In this document: one piece after another, positions 44,571 through 56,440 of the stretch
Position numbering within the stretch: the stretch's first letter is position 1
How the letters are laid out: every line of letters starts with the position of its first letter
Assembly (NCBI GenBank): GCA_002917775.1
Contig: KZ627157.1
Location: 1,381,698 to 1,445,697 of the forward strand
Direction: 5' to 3'
Source of the DNA: Glaciozyma antarctica PI12
Taxonomy: Eukaryota; Basidiomycota; Microbotryomycetes; Kriegeriales; Camptobasidiaceae
Length of the DNA: 64,000 nt
Made by a program: the position numbers and the translations under genes
Notes under the pieces: model-generated
Databases searched by the model: none
What the model was told of the DNA's origin: nothing
The model's input: the letters and a program-made list of their open reading frames with translations, nothing else

Positions 44571-45116
44571 AGGACTAGAGAACGACTGGTGGTGTAGCTT
44601 GTCATCGATTTGTTGTTGGCGCGCAGAATTGCTTTTACACTGACAGTGTGTGGCTCTTTTCTCGCCCTCGTCGCTCTTGCGTGTTGATCTTGGCTCCGTC
44701 TCCCAGATTCAACTTGTCAACTCAATAAAGACGATTCGTACCCTTCAAGCTTTGAAGGAGAATGCGAGAGGACTTCCGCTTCGGTCGACCTCGCTAGGGT
44801 CCTCGTGTTTTATTGCAAAGTCTCCAACTTTCGGAATGGCTGGCTGAAATACTCACATCAATATTATCCGTCGATTCAGTCCCCCTGCAGGCCTCTCCGA
44901 GCTGAGCAGTCGCGTCCCTTACGCGAAGAAGAGTCGGTCGCGCCTCACGCGATCCTCAGCGCGATTTTTTATTATCGATCGAATATCGGACTTGGGCTCG
45001 TTCTCCCCGCCATCTCCCGACATCCCCCCCGACGACGCCACCGACTTCCGGTGCTCTCCTCGCAACTTCCAGCCACTTGCTCAGCTACCGCCGAACACCC
45101 CAGCACGCCGTTCGCC
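44571..45116. other. spacer upstream of the WLM protease
   Basis: No gene seen. An AT-rich tract (gattttttattatcgatcg at about 44962-44981) lies about 140 bases upstream of the WLM protease ATG and may be part of its promoter. Confidence 0.45.
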
Positions 45117-47689
45117 ATGGCGATTGGCCACAAGAGGCTGAACGCTAAGACTCCTCAGCCCGTGCGTGGCTCCCGAGGCGCCAGAACGGGGAAGGAGAGG
45201 CTGACGGCGCCTTTGTAGAACGAGGATATCACGTTCATCACGGCGTTAGAGGAGTACGAGAACCATGGCGAGGTGAGTGGACTTGGTCGCGCCTGGAGTT
45301 GGTTGTGAAGGCTCGGATGTTCGGGGAGTGCGGAGGACAGGGTCGCCCTGCGTTGGCTGGGGTCGAGCTGCCACGGGTCTGCCCGCTCTCGCTGGAGAGG
45401 TGCGGCCTCCGAGCAGGCTGCGAAGCCGTATTGCAGGGTTGGAAGTGGTGGGGAGAGGAGGTGCCTGCGCCGTTCGTCGCCCACCACCTCCCGACCTCTC
45501 CTGCGGGAGTGCTGTCGCAGGACTTGTGTCGTACAATTTCGAGGACTCTGCGCTTCCAAGGTCCCGCTCTTTCGAACCACCACTGAACTTTCCCGAACGG
45601 CAGGCCCTCAAGATCCTCGAAGCTCTCGCAGCGCAGTTCAGGCCGATCACTAAGCAGTGGGGGTTTGGCGTGACCTCCCTCGTTGAGCACGAGTACAACA
45701 CCCAGTTTGGCGGGCGAAACTGGAACGGAGGCGAAATTATCGAGATCGTCTTGCGTCGCCGCGATGGATCCTTGTGCGTCTTGCTCGTTCGTGCCACCTC
45801 CCCACCGCTAACGACTTGAGCGCAGTGCCCCGTATCAGTTCCTTCTTTACGTGATGGCGCACGAGGTTTGCCTCCTCCCCCGCTCTCATCGACCTCGCTA
45901 ACCGCCATCGCAGCTCGCCCACATCAAGGAGATGAACCACTCCTACGCATTCAAGGCCGTCAATACGCAGATCAGGAAGGAGCTCGCCGCTCTTCGCGCG
46001 AATAAGTACTACGGCGATGGCTTCTGGAGCACTGGTCGCGTCCTCACTTCGGGGAGGCAGGAAGTGCCGTTCGAGCCGGACGAACAACCCGTCTACACCT
46101 GGTTCGTCCTTCGCTCTAAGTTCCTCGTGCGCAAGCTGATCGCACCCCCGTCGCAGCGGAGGAGCTTTCAAGCGTCGCCCTCGTCGTCGCGTTCGCACGA
46201 GTGCCACCGCGAATCGTGCCCCTCGCGGAGCCGCCAAGCTTGGCAAGACTGGGAGGCAGACGGCCATCGCGCCCAAGCCGGGAGGGAGGGTTAGGAAGCA
46301 GGGAGCGTTCGGCGGAGGAGGGCATGTGCTCGACGAAGCGCTGGAGATGAGCACGTTCAGGTGCGTTTCGCTTCCTTCTCGCTAGCGTACGACGACGCTG
46401 ATGAGCTCGTCGAACGCAGGAGGAAAGCTGGCGCCAAGTCTGCTGCTGAAGCGCGCGCCGCTGCTGCCGAAGCTCGTATCAATGCCGAGAAGCGCGCGAA
46501 GGAGAAAGAGGCTAAGCTGCACGTTGACAAGAAGCCCAAGCTCTCCTCCTCGCCAAACGGGAGCGTCATCGTGGACCTTTGCTCTTCGGACGAGGAGGGA
46601 GATAGCGAGGTCGAGATTATCGACGAGGACCCGCCGGTGGACGATTACACGGAGGAGGAGCGCGCTTGGATGGAGCAGGATATCGGGAGCTGGCAGGACG
46701 ACTTTAAGTACGTCGAGGATGGACAGGCGAGGGCGTCGGGGTCGGGTGCGGGAGTCAAGGCGGCTGCCAAGTCGGTTGCGAAGGAGTCGTCTTCGGAGTC
46801 GTCGAACAAGGGTGCGTCGGCGATTTCGCTCAGTCCACAGTATTTTCGAGTGCTGATTCCGACCGTGCAGGCAAGAAGCGTGGCGTCGAGATCTCGGACG
46901 ATGAGGCCAAGCCGCAGAAGGTCCTCCCGAAGAAGGTTGCCAGTCAAGAAGCACCTCCTGCGCCTCAGCGTCGCTGGCGAGCTTCCTCAGAAGAGGTAAT
47001 CCTGTCTCCTTGATACCCATTCGCAATACCTGTTCAACCCTTTTCTCCTCACCAGCGCCAGGCTTCCTCTCCCACGAAGCCGCGTCGACCTCTGATGAAG
47101 TTCTTCGCCAACGACCAGTCAGCTCAGCAGCGTCTCGAGGAGACTTCTTCCCGCAAGAAACCTCGCTCGAGTTCCTCCTCTTCCAGTCCTTCCAAGTCGC
47201 GCAAGCGTCTCCTCTCCGATTCCGACGATGATTCGGACGACGAGGTCGACGAGCTCGCTAGCGATACCAGCGACGACGACATCCCTCCCGCTGTCAAGAA
47301 GGCGTTCAAGGACGACCCGGAGAAGCTGAGTCGCTATGTTCTGCGCGAGGAGTTGAGGAAGGAGGAGGAGAAGAAGCCGCGCAAGGAGGAGAAGAAGAGG
47401 CTTAGGAGTAACGCGAAGGCGAGGGAGAGGAGGAGGATCAAGAAGGCCAAGGAGGCGATGGCGATTGCGAGCGCGAGTATGGGGAACGCCGTCGCGGGGC
47501 CGAGTGGGTCGAGGGGGATGGCATCGACGGCGAGCGGCTCGGGTGGACGTTCGGGATCGCAGTGGGCTTGTTCGGCATGCACTCTCCTCGTACGCTCTTC
47601 CTCGTCGCTAAGCGCTTGATATCGCTGATGCGCATTCACAGAATGACTACCACGAGGTCGCGTGCTCCATCTGCCGGTGCGAGAGGTAG
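45117..47689 (+). CDS. WLM-domain (Wss1-like) metalloprotease
   Basis: Protease of the Wss1/SPRTN type, which in yeast degrades proteins crosslinked to DNA and binds SUMO and Cdc48. N-terminus MAIGHKRLNAKTPQP, then ITALEEYENHGE, ALKILEALAAQFRPITKQ and the zinc-site motif HELAHIKEMNH (HExxH with third His) inside LLYVMAHELAHIKEMNHSY. After the WLM domain come two SUMO-interaction motifs, VIVDLCSSDEEGD and VEIIDEDP (about 46563-46635), basic Ser-rich nuclear stretches (RKKPRSSSSSS, SKSRKRLLSDSDD) and a charged coiled coil. A C-terminal RanBP2-type zinc finger reads WACSACTLL|NDYHEVACSICRC and ends at 47689. Introns of about 330 bases (45274-45602) and several short ones all keep frame. Next gene downstream is MutY, another DNA-repair gene. 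Confidence 0.9.
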
Positions 47690-48063
47690 ACTTCGCACGC
47701 CGTCGTCGTTACTCGCTCGCTCCTCACCTCTCCCCCTCCCCTCCTCCCCCTCACCCATATACTTTTCTTACGACTCCATTCTTCATACTTCCCCCACCGC
47801 TTGCACAACTCGTTCGCTTGGCTCCCCCTGTACTCGTAGTCCGCTGGATCGTCGCACCTTTTTCGTTGTTTCCGTACCCGTCTTCGCAGTTACCCCAGTT
47901 TATTAGGATCCCCCGATAGTCAGTTTCCGTACCCCTTGCAATTTTCCTTTTTACTTCGTCAACAGCTCGAACAGGCTCGAATGCGCGAGAGAGGATCGGA
48001 GACGAGCGTGATCTCGACTTCAACTTGAGGCCTTTCGATCTGTCTTTCTCTTCCTCCCTGGGG
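47690..48063. other. WLM protease-MutY spacer
   Basis: 374 bases, pyrimidine-rich, without coding signal. It holds the 3' UTR of the protease and the MutY promoter (same direction). Confidence 0.55.
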
Positions 48064-50101
48064 ATGCCACCACGAAAGCGGATCGCCGCTCCCTCCAGCT
48101 CGTCGAAGCCACTTCCTCCACCGAACAGCTCCCACCCCTGCGCCTCGCACATCCCTCACGCGCTCTCCTCGTCGCGCGCCCACTCGTCCTCGTACCACTC
48201 CTTCCTCACCTCCTCCTACCTCCCCACCGCCGCTCCTCCTCCACAAAAGAAGAAAGGCGCCAAAGCTCCAAAGGACCCTTCCGCCGTTGGTGGACGCGCC
48301 GATCGAGGCGCTCGTGCTTCAGAAGAAGGTGCTGAGATGGTTTGATGGCGTCAAGGAGGGGAGGGGGATGCCGTGGAGGAAGGAGGTCGATTTGGAGGGG
48401 CTGAACACGGTGGAGAGGAGTCAGAGGGGGTATGAGGTGCGGTCGCTTCGTAGCTAGGAGAGGGAGAGGTGCTGACTGCTGAGTCGCGTGCAGGTCTGGG
48501 TTAGCGAGGTGCGCTGGGGTTTGCTGAGGGTACGAGAGTGGAGTGGAGCTGACTCTACGCGCAGATTATGCTGCAGCAGACGCAGGTCGCAACTGTGATC
48601 GCGTACTGGCTTCGCTGGATGGACAAGTTCCCAACGCTCCTTGCCCTCTCGCAAGCCGATATCGAGGAGGTCAATGCCGTCTGGGCTGGACTGGGGTACT
48701 ATTCGCGTGCGTCAAGGCTGTTGGCGGGCGCAAAGACGGTGGTGAGGGAGTTTGGAGGGAGGATGCCGGAGACGGCGAGTGAGCTGGAGAAGGTGGATGG
48801 GATGTGAGTGCGGCTCGGCTGGCGTAGGTGTGGAGGAGCTGATTTGCCGTATGCAGTGGACCTTACTCTGCTGGAGCGATCTCGAGTATCGCATTCGGGA
48901 AGCGAGCAGCGATGGTCGACGGGAACGTAACTCGCGTCCTCTCCCGTGTGTACTTCCCTCTCCGTCGCAGCACCCAGCTAACACCGCGACGACGACAGGA
49001 TTAACCGCCTTCCACGCTCCCGCCACCGCCAAAGCCTCCACCTCCTTTATCTGGGCCCTCGCCGACGTCCTCGTCCCTTCCTCATCCGCCTCGCTCGACG
49101 CTGGAGGATACAACAAGCCTGGGGCCTGGAATCAAGCTCTGATGGAGCTCGGAGCGACGGTGTGCACGCCCAAGAATCCTAATTGCGGGGATTGCCCGCT
49201 CAGCGAGGAATGTTTAGGGTTCGCAGAGGTTCGTCTCGCCCGCTCGGTGCGGAGGTGCTGAGAGCTGACTTGAAGCAGGTGCGCGCGGGGAAGGAGAAGA
49301 AGGTGGGAGATATCGAGGACCTGTGTGATTTGTGTGGGCAGATGGGACACGAGGCGAGTGAGTAGGTAGTGACGATGGTATCCGATGGCGAAGGAGCGAA
49401 AGAAGGCGCGCGAGGAGGAGACGGCAGTGTGCGTGCTGGAGTGGGAGTCGAGCAAAGGCGGGGAGCGTAAGGTCCTACTTCTGAAGCGTCCTGAGAAGGG
49501 TAAGCTCCTTCTTCGAAGACTGGGGAGGGAAGCTGACGACCGCACCGCAGGACTCCTCGCAGGTCTATTCGAGTTCCCCGCCGTCGACCTACCCAACGAC
49601 TCCGACTCGACCCCTTCCTCCCGCCTAAAAGCTCTACACAAGCTTCTCAACACCCTCCTCGTGTCCTCAGTCCCCTCCCTCTCCTCCCCTTCCGGCATCG
49701 TTCAATCCGTCTCCGACCTATCGTCGATCACCCAAGTCTACTCGCACCAAGTACGCCTCTACCACATCCTTCGCGTCGTCCTCTCGTCGCCATCTCTACC
49801 AGAGCTCGCGACGATTGCAAAGGCTCAGAAGGCGGGCGAGAGCGTCGTTGGGCGCGGCAAGTGGGTCGACGAAGCGAGCGTCGCGGGAGCGAATATTGGA
49901 GGTGCGGTGGGCAAGGTGTGGGAGGTGCGAATGGGTGGAGGGGTGGGACCGGGACCGAAGAAGAGGAAGGCTCCGGTGAAGAAGGTGGTGAGGACGGAGA
50001 GTGAGAGCGAGGAGGCGGAGAGTTCGTCGAGCGAGGAGGAGAAGGTCGTCGTCAAGCGAAAGAAGCGAGTTATCGTGATTTCTTCGGACGAGGAGGACTA
50101 G
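48064..50101 (+). CDS. MUTY: A/G-specific adenine DNA glycosylase
   Basis: Removes A mispaired with 8-oxoguanine (base-excision repair). Blocks in order: [42 protein letters not shown]; helix-hairpin-helix [18 protein letters not shown] followed by [12 protein letters not shown], which has the catalytic Asp; the iron-sulfur ligands C-x6-C-x2-C-x5-C ([17 protein letters not shown]); then a NUDIX-like C-terminal domain ([23 protein letters not shown]). A basic/acidic tail ends [11 protein letters not shown], a textbook SUMO-interaction motif. The start at 48064 opens [10 protein letters not shown]. Between there and [17 protein letters not shown] the frame changes; an intron from a weak GTACCA donor (48192) to CACAAAAG would repair it, but this is not certain. 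The catalytic part is certain. Confidence 0.9.
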
Positions 50102-50261
50102 TTGGAATGGAACTATATCGTATCAGCAGTCTCGAACTTCGTCGTCGCGTCGTCGTCGAGAGAAAGGCGCTGTCACGCTCGGCTGGGCCGGCTCAGCCAA
50201 AGTCCTCTCGCCGGCCACCTCTCAAAGCTATTCCTCTTCCACAACACCCCCTCGGCGCAGG

Positions 50262-52295
50262 ATGCAGCTCCCCTTTTCCCTGCCAACTCTCTCCGTACCA
50301 GCCTTCATCTCCAACCGCCGCAAGACTCTCACTTGGGTCGCTGGAACCGTCGGAGGCGTTTACGTGCTCGGGCAATGGGGCTTCCGCAAGATGGGAGAGA
50401 TGGCCGAACGCACTAGGCAGGAAGGACTCGACAAGGACAAGTGTGTTACGTCGCTCCGTGCCGGGGGGGAAGGGAGCTAACGCTCGCGTTGCAGCCTTGC
50501 CCGACGGTTCGCTCTCAACTGCGCCGACTGCCAGTTCACCATCCTTGCCCTCCTCCCGACTCTCAGCTCTCAGGTCCTTTCTTCGATGGACGTGGAAGGC
50601 GTTAGCGCACAGCTTGCGCAGGTGGCGGCGAGGGCAAAAGCGCGGGAGAGGGAGATGAGTGAGGCAGAGGAGCGGGGGAGGGAGGAGGAGAGGCGCGCGC
50701 TCGAGGTGGTGGAGGCGGTGGTGGAGGTCAAGATGGAGGGGTCAGAGGATGAGGATCCACCAGAGGAGGCGCTGGGTGGGGAGGAGCAGGTCGAGGACAA
50801 GGTGGAGGTGCCTAGCTCGCCTGGGCTCAACCCAGACGCCGCGGCGTTCGTCCCTTCCTTCTCGTTCGCGCCCAAGCCTGCTGTGGAGTCGGTCGAGGAG
50901 TCCGTAGTGGAGGAGGTGGCAGTGGAGGAGCCTGCGGTGGAAGCGGAGGGAGACGCGGAGGAGGGGGCGGCTCCCCAGGTCGACGCTCCGCAAGCGGAGG
51001 CTCCCCTTAGCAGGAGCTGGGCCGAGGTCGTCGTACGTGGCAACGGGGATGCCGAGGAGGTTGAGAGCAAGGTGCGTCTTCTCTCAGGTCCCTGTCGAGC
51101 TGAGCTGACTCCATCTCCAGCCCGACGAGGTCCCCGCGCCTGAGCCCCTGCCTACAATTGAGGAACCAGCAGCTCCCGAAGCTCCTGAACCCTCTCGAGC
51201 CGAGCTCTGGAACGAGATCAAGCTCCTATGTTTGTCGTGTTCCTCTCTTCGCTTCATACGTGCGCGCTGACCTCTCACTCCTCACAGCCTTCACCCGCAC
51301 GATCACCTCCCTCTACGTCCTCACTCTCCTCACACTTCAGACCCACGTCCAACTCTCCCTCCTCGGACGTTCCGCCTACGTCACTTCGGTTCTCTCCGCT
51401 CTCCCCAACAGCTCGGTCGACCTCCTCAACATCGAAACGGAGGAGGATCTCGAGATGGCGCTGTGCGGGAAAGAAAAGGACAGCGTGGGCGTGAGCAAGG
51501 AGACGGAGAGAATGTATTTGACGATGAGCTGGTGGCTGCTTCATCGAGGGTGGAGAGTGGTGGGTGATCGCGTGAGGGAGGCAGTCGAGGAAGTCGTCGG
51601 GCCGTGAGTTTGTTCGGCTTGGTTTTAGGAGGAGCGAAAGCTGACGGCATCCAACAGGATGGCGCTCAAGAGTCCGGTCCTTTACGGCGAACTCTCGCTT
51701 CTCGTCTCTCAAATCCGCCACGAGATCGAGCACAACCCTGATGGCACTCCCTTCAAGTACGTCCTTCGCCTGTTCCCTCGCGACTCGCGCTAACTCTACT
51801 ACCTAGCTTCTCTCCAACCCTCTTCCCCCCTACCGCCGAATCCGAACTCGAAACCCTCTCCGCCGGTGGTCTCCCCTCCGCCATCTCTCCCTCCCTCCGT
51901 CGACTCCTCAACGAAACGAGCGACATCCTCGATTCCCCCGACTGCGCCCTCGTGCGATCCCTCTGCCTCGACCGACTGTTCTCGCAGCTGCTGGGCGCGA
52001 TGGAGGGCCCGTTCAGGCCGAGGGAGATGTGGGCCGCCGAGGAGGGGAGCAGGTTCGAGGACGTTACGGAGCGGACGGCCAAGTTGGCGAGCTTGCTGCC
52101 TACGGTCGCGAGGCAGAGCCATCTCGTCTTGAATGGGATGCCGAACGAGTATGTCGAGGTGAGTTGGCTTCGCTCTTTGCGAGGGCAGATGCTGATGATG
52201 AGGAACAGGCGCTCGAGGATGTGAGGGAGTTGGCCGAGTTTAGTGCGATTATCTACGGCTCCTTTGATAGGGAGAACGTGCGAGGCAGCTGTTGA
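50262..52295 (+). CDS. PEX3: peroxin Pex3
   Basis: Peroxisomal membrane anchor for Pex19 that inserts membrane proteins and starts peroxisome formation. N-terminus MQLPFSLPTLSVPAFISNRR, then a transmembrane segment TLTWVAGTVGGVYVLGQWGF. After the first intron (AA|C) comes LARRFALNCADCQFTILALL, a hallmark of the family. Later conserved parts are ELWNEIKLL, FTRTITSLYVLTLLTLQTHV, YLTMSWWLLHRGWR, PVLYGELSLLVSQIRHEIEH and the C-terminal helices ending VRELAEFSAIIYGSF. About residues 100-290 are an acidic low-complexity insertion (repeated VEEV/VEEP/AEGDAEE) not typical of Pex3. It lies between two nuclear-type genes on the same strand, 160 bases after MutY. Confidence 0.92.
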
Positions 52296-52407
52296 ACTGC
52301 ATAATACAAGGAAATCGAAAGCTTCTGGTCGAGTTAGAGGACAAGGGGACGCGCTAGGGACCTTCGCTCTCTCCCTCCGACTATCACCTCGTCTCAATCC
52401 CGCCGCG

Positions 52408-54041
52408 ATGGGCAAGAAGAAGCCTCGCTTTCTCATCTCGGGCGCCCAGCCAGGCTTCGGTCTACGCGGCAAGCTCAAGAACAAGGTCGGAGGACGCATA
52501 AAGCGCGATGGGGCCTTCCCAGAGGGACCAGGGCGCACACTGAGCGGGTGAGTCTCGCTGCTTCGCCGGGCGCTAGCGTAGCTGTGCGTGAAGTCGCGGC
52601 TGTTGTGCTGCCTCTCCCGTGGGGGCGGAGTGGGCGGAGGGAGGACGGAGGGAGGACACGGAGCCGCTTGGACCCCTGGTGCTGGCCGTGTTGCTGCTTG
52701 CTGAGGCTGCGCCGGAGGAGCTTGGGGCCTGAGGGGAGGTATCTGGCTGAGGAAGAGGAGGGAACAGGCCTGCCAACGATGCGCGGACGCGGGAGAGCGG
52801 AGGAGGTGGAGCGCCGCCGGGGCCTCGAGGCAACGGGAGTGGTTGATGCTGGCAGGAGGGGATCTCGACCAGGCGGTGAGACTGAGTAGAAGCAAGGCTA
52901 CGCTACATAACCTCACATACACGTTGCAGCTGCTGACGGCCTACCCTCTCGCAGAGACGATTCCATGTCCAGCTTCGGGTGCGCCTTTCCTCTCTCCTCT
53001 CTCCTACGCTAGCTGACTGGGTCTCACGACAGCCGTACTGCCAAGTCCACCGCTGCCAAAGCCGCCCGCGTTATCGCCGCCAACAAGCGCGACTCGTTCA
53101 CCCGCACCCGCCCTCGCGATTCGAGCGACTCGGACCCCGCGCCCAGCGATATCAACTCGGACGACCTGGATGGGGAGACGGAGGCGGATCGAGTAAAGGC
53201 TGCGAAGCGTGCGAGGCTGATGGGGAGGACGCTGGAGAATGGGAGGGCGGAGAGGGAGAGGGGGGACGAGATGAGGAAAGCTGCCGAGGCTGCTGCGAGG
53301 AGGGCGGCGCAGAGCCAGGTTATCGTGCTGAGCGATTCGGACGACGAAGACGTGAACAAGGTTCCGACGCCGAGGAAGAACGCCGTCGCTAGCGTATCGA
53401 GGAGAAGGTCTCCCCTCTTCGCTCCCTCCGATTCCGAGGGCGACCTCCCTCCTGCCTCCTCCCTCTCCTCCCCTCGCGCCAAGTCTTCTTCCTCCCAGAC
53501 TCTACCTAACACCGCCGCCTCTCGTGTCGCCGCCAAATGCGCTCAAGCCAAGTCCGCCCTCGCCTCGTCTTCCCAAGCGGTCTCCTCGTCGTCCTCCTCC
53601 TCGTGACCCGCTCCCCCTTCCCCCACCTACAAAGTCGCCTCCACCGATTGCCCAAGGTTCAGCAGCGTCGCTATATTGAAGGTGGAGCAGGCCAAGGCCA
53701 AACGCGCGGCTCGCAAGGCCCCCATCGCGCCGAAGCCCAAATCCTACGGCAAGGAGGTCCCGCTCGCCCTCCCGTCTGGAGCTCTCAAGCGTCGCCACTT
53801 TTCTTCGGGGGAGGACGAGGACGAGGAGGACGAGGAGAACGAGCTCAGTTCGGGGGAGGAGCGCTTCGGCGGTTCGTACGAGATCGCCATTCCTGGATCG
53901 GACGACGAGGACGAGGACGCGAGGAGGAAGTTCGAGCGCGAGTTTGCCAAGTCGGAAAAGCTCCGGAAGGAGATGGAGAAGGCGAGGAGGAAGTACCGGG
54001 AGGAGAGGGGACCGGGGTACTCGAATCCGAGGAAGAACTAG
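52408..54041 (+). CDS. unidentified nuclear-type protein with SUMO-interaction motif and in-frame TGA
   Basis: Not recognised. Starts MGKKKPRFLISGAQPGFGLR; exon 1 ends GG before GTGAGT. A 24-base exon (DDSMSSFG) and a long exon follow, all in frame. The protein is basic and Ser/Asp-rich, with a SUMO-interaction motif QVIVLSDSDDED (53316-53351), several acidic Ser clusters (SSGEDEDEEDEENELSSGEE) and a charged C-terminal helix ending NPRKN. At 53604-53606 a TGA interrupts the frame after a Ser run. The same frame then continues without a stop for 145 codons with protein-like sequence (PTYKVASTDCPRFSSVAIL). Either a weakly marked intron removes it, it is a base error, or the protein ends there. 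It is unlikely that two separate genes share the frame by chance. Confidence 0.6.
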
Positions 54042-54495
54042 GACGAGGTTCGCGCGACACCCACCTCGTCCTACCCAACCATCCGCACTCCCTCCAATCT
54101 CCTCCTCCGCACTCGACTTTTCCCCCACTCCCTTTCGTCTTCGTCGTTCCTCAGCCCGCACACCACCTTTCTCTTTCGCACCGATACCCCCATTCGTCGC
54201 CTTATTCTGCACCCCCTTCTCACACTACGCACCTGTTGCTTGGCTCCTCCAATAGTTCTGAATGCAGCTTTTTCCGTTGTTGCGACCGAGCGAGTCGAGA
54301 GTTTGAGGGAGAGAGAGGTACTGCAATGGCATCCTCCTTTTCAGAGTTTGTAACGAAGCAGAGAGAGACGGAAAGGGATGAAGAGGTGCGTTGCTCTTTG
54401 AGAGAAGTACCCCGAGCAGCTGCAGCTCGAGAGAAGCGAAAAGGAGCAGAAACTGGCCTGCAAAGGCCTCGCTCCCCTCGCTGCCCCAAAAGTCT
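54042..54495. other. convergent 3' spacer
   Basis: Lies between the stop of the preceding plus-strand gene and that of membrane-family copy 3. No gene supported; expected 3' UTRs. Confidence 0.55.
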
Positions 54496-56031
54496 TCATT
54501 TCTCAGGCGTCTCGATCCCCACCAGCGTGAGGAATTTAAGCTCAAATTCTGTGCACTCCTTCAAATAGCCCCCCACGAGCCCGCCGTCGCCGATAGGGAG
54601 TCCTATCCCGTTGAGCGCGATGCAGGACGGAGGAGCCCGTTCCACCCAGCATCGCCAGGCGATAACGAGATTGAGAGGACAGAAGATGACTGCCAGGATG
54701 TATCTGGTAGGCGTGGTAAGCCTTCGTGACGACTCTGGAGGGCGAGATACTTACAGCGAGGCCAAGGTGATGTTGCAGCCTGGCAGCACGCCGTTGTGCT
54801 CGCCAGAGATGAAGTGTGCTGCCTTGCTCGCGAGGAGGACTGGAGAGTCAAAAGAGCGAATCAGGATGCTACCCACAGGAGCGTAGAAGGAAGAAAACCT
54901 GCGAGAGAGATGAAGCCAAAGCAGCCCAACAACATGACGACTGATCCGAATGTAAGGTAGCGGAAGCACTGTCGCATGCTGAACGCCGCCGAGGTTGGTG
55001 GAGCAAGGTCGGCTGCTTTTGTGCGATGTAGCGTTTCGTGCATCGTGTACAGCGTCGTGCACGATACAACGAGGTGCGTCTGCGGGAAGAGCGTTAGAAT
55101 TGGAAGGAAAGATCCGAGATGGAAGGAGCGGACCGCGAGGAGGAAGAAGAGTGCAATAGTCATGCTGATCCAGCACCAGCGCCAATAGCGAGTCGCCAAA
55201 GCTAGTTCTTCCAGGTAGGTGACCCGATTTGATGCTAACGCCGCCGCGCCGACAGCGGGAAAAAGAATGCGTTGACTAAATAGCGAGGCTGCGACCGAGA
55301 ACGATGCGTCCATCTTCTCGTAAAGCTCGAAGCTGCTGTTGGAGTGGCGGTTACAAAAACTTGTGAGGGTGAAGTAGACGGAGAAGAAGGAGATGGGAAT
55401 AAGGAGAAAGGAGGTGTTGACGATCCAGGGTCGGCGGCTCGGATCGTGCTTGCTCCATCTCGACACCGGTGGCCTTCGAGTGAGAAGAAATGGCATCGAT
55501 ATGGTCCAAACCATGAGCCAGACGCCGTAAAGAAACCGGGTCCTGTAAGAAGAACGGTTCAGCAAACTGTCGCAGGAACACCAGCCGTGCGAGGACCTCA
55601 CCAAACGAACAGCCGCCAGAGCGCCACATTCCGGAGATACGAGCTTTCGTTGGACCACAATCGCAGCACATGAATTAAAGGATGTATCACTGCGTTGAAG
55701 CGCGCTTCAGGTTTCGAGAGAACGTCAGAAAGGAGTGGTGAGGTTGCTCACAGATGAGGAAGCACGTCGAAGCCGCAACCCAGGCCGGCACCTGGTGCAC
55801 CACGATCCAATTCCCCTCTCGAGTCTTCTCCATCCGTGCCATCCATAGCGTCCCTCGGTACCATCGCAGCCCGAGCGAAACCAAGTCGAGGAGGAGGGGG
55901 AACGCGAAAACTCCGCTCAACGCGTTCACTTGCCGTGTGAAGGAGGGGCCGGCGGCGAGGTAGACGCGAGAGCGGAAGAGTTGCTGCAAGGCGATGTACG
56001 GGTTGACAGCGTCGGGAACGGCGGAGCTCAT
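54496..56031 (-). CDS. multi-pass membrane protein, family copy 3 (appears intact)
   Basis: Best-preserved member of the local family; about 410 residues with roughly seven membrane segments, function unknown. Exon 1 begins MSSAVPDAVNPYIALQQLF at 56031 and contains LSGVFAFPLLLDLVSLGL and WIVVHQVPAWVAASTCFLIC. Exon 2 holds YLRNVALWRLFVW. Exon 3 has RFLYGVWLMVWTISMPFLL, the family signature KHDPSRRPWIVNTSFLL, and MTIALFFLLA. An intron with branch TTCTAAC and acceptor CCGCAG then joins to THLVVSCTTLYTMHETLHR. Further segments are VVMLLGCFGFISLAGF and LYILAVIFCPLNLVIAW. The tail is GGLVGGYLKECTEFELKF, ending IETPEK at 54496. Junction phases match those of the other two copies. The seven-segment layout resembles a fungal receptor but I see no known receptor motif. 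Confidence 0.75.
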
Positions 56032-56440
56032 CGATTCAAATGGGAAGAGGCATGAGAAGAGCGGGTTGCTGAGCCCCCCTCGAGCAGACGAGAAGCGAGC
56101 AGAACAGGGTAAAGACAACAGAGTTAAACGCTGGTCTCGCCCGCGTACGCCGGCCGACACTATCGTGGGGATTGGGGGGGAGCCGAAGCAGGAAGGTCGG
56201 ATCTCGACTTCTCGACCTTGGTGCAAATCTTTCTCTGCGAATTTGCACCTGAACGCGTTCCACGCGCGCGACGCGGTGATTGAACTGGCAATGCAGGCAA
56301 AGTGGTATCAAAGCGAGGCGCTGGACAAGATACGTGGGAGAACAGATGTAATCTTAGACGAGAAAGTTGCTGGGAAATAACGACGGTGAGATCTGACGAG
56401 GGGGGTCGAGGTGCAAAGGTACAAGGCGTGGGGAGAAGTG
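56032..56440. other. spacer upstream of membrane-family copy 3
   Basis: 409 bases with no supported gene. It should carry the copy 3 promoter and the 3' UTR of the TBC gene. Confidence 0.5.
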
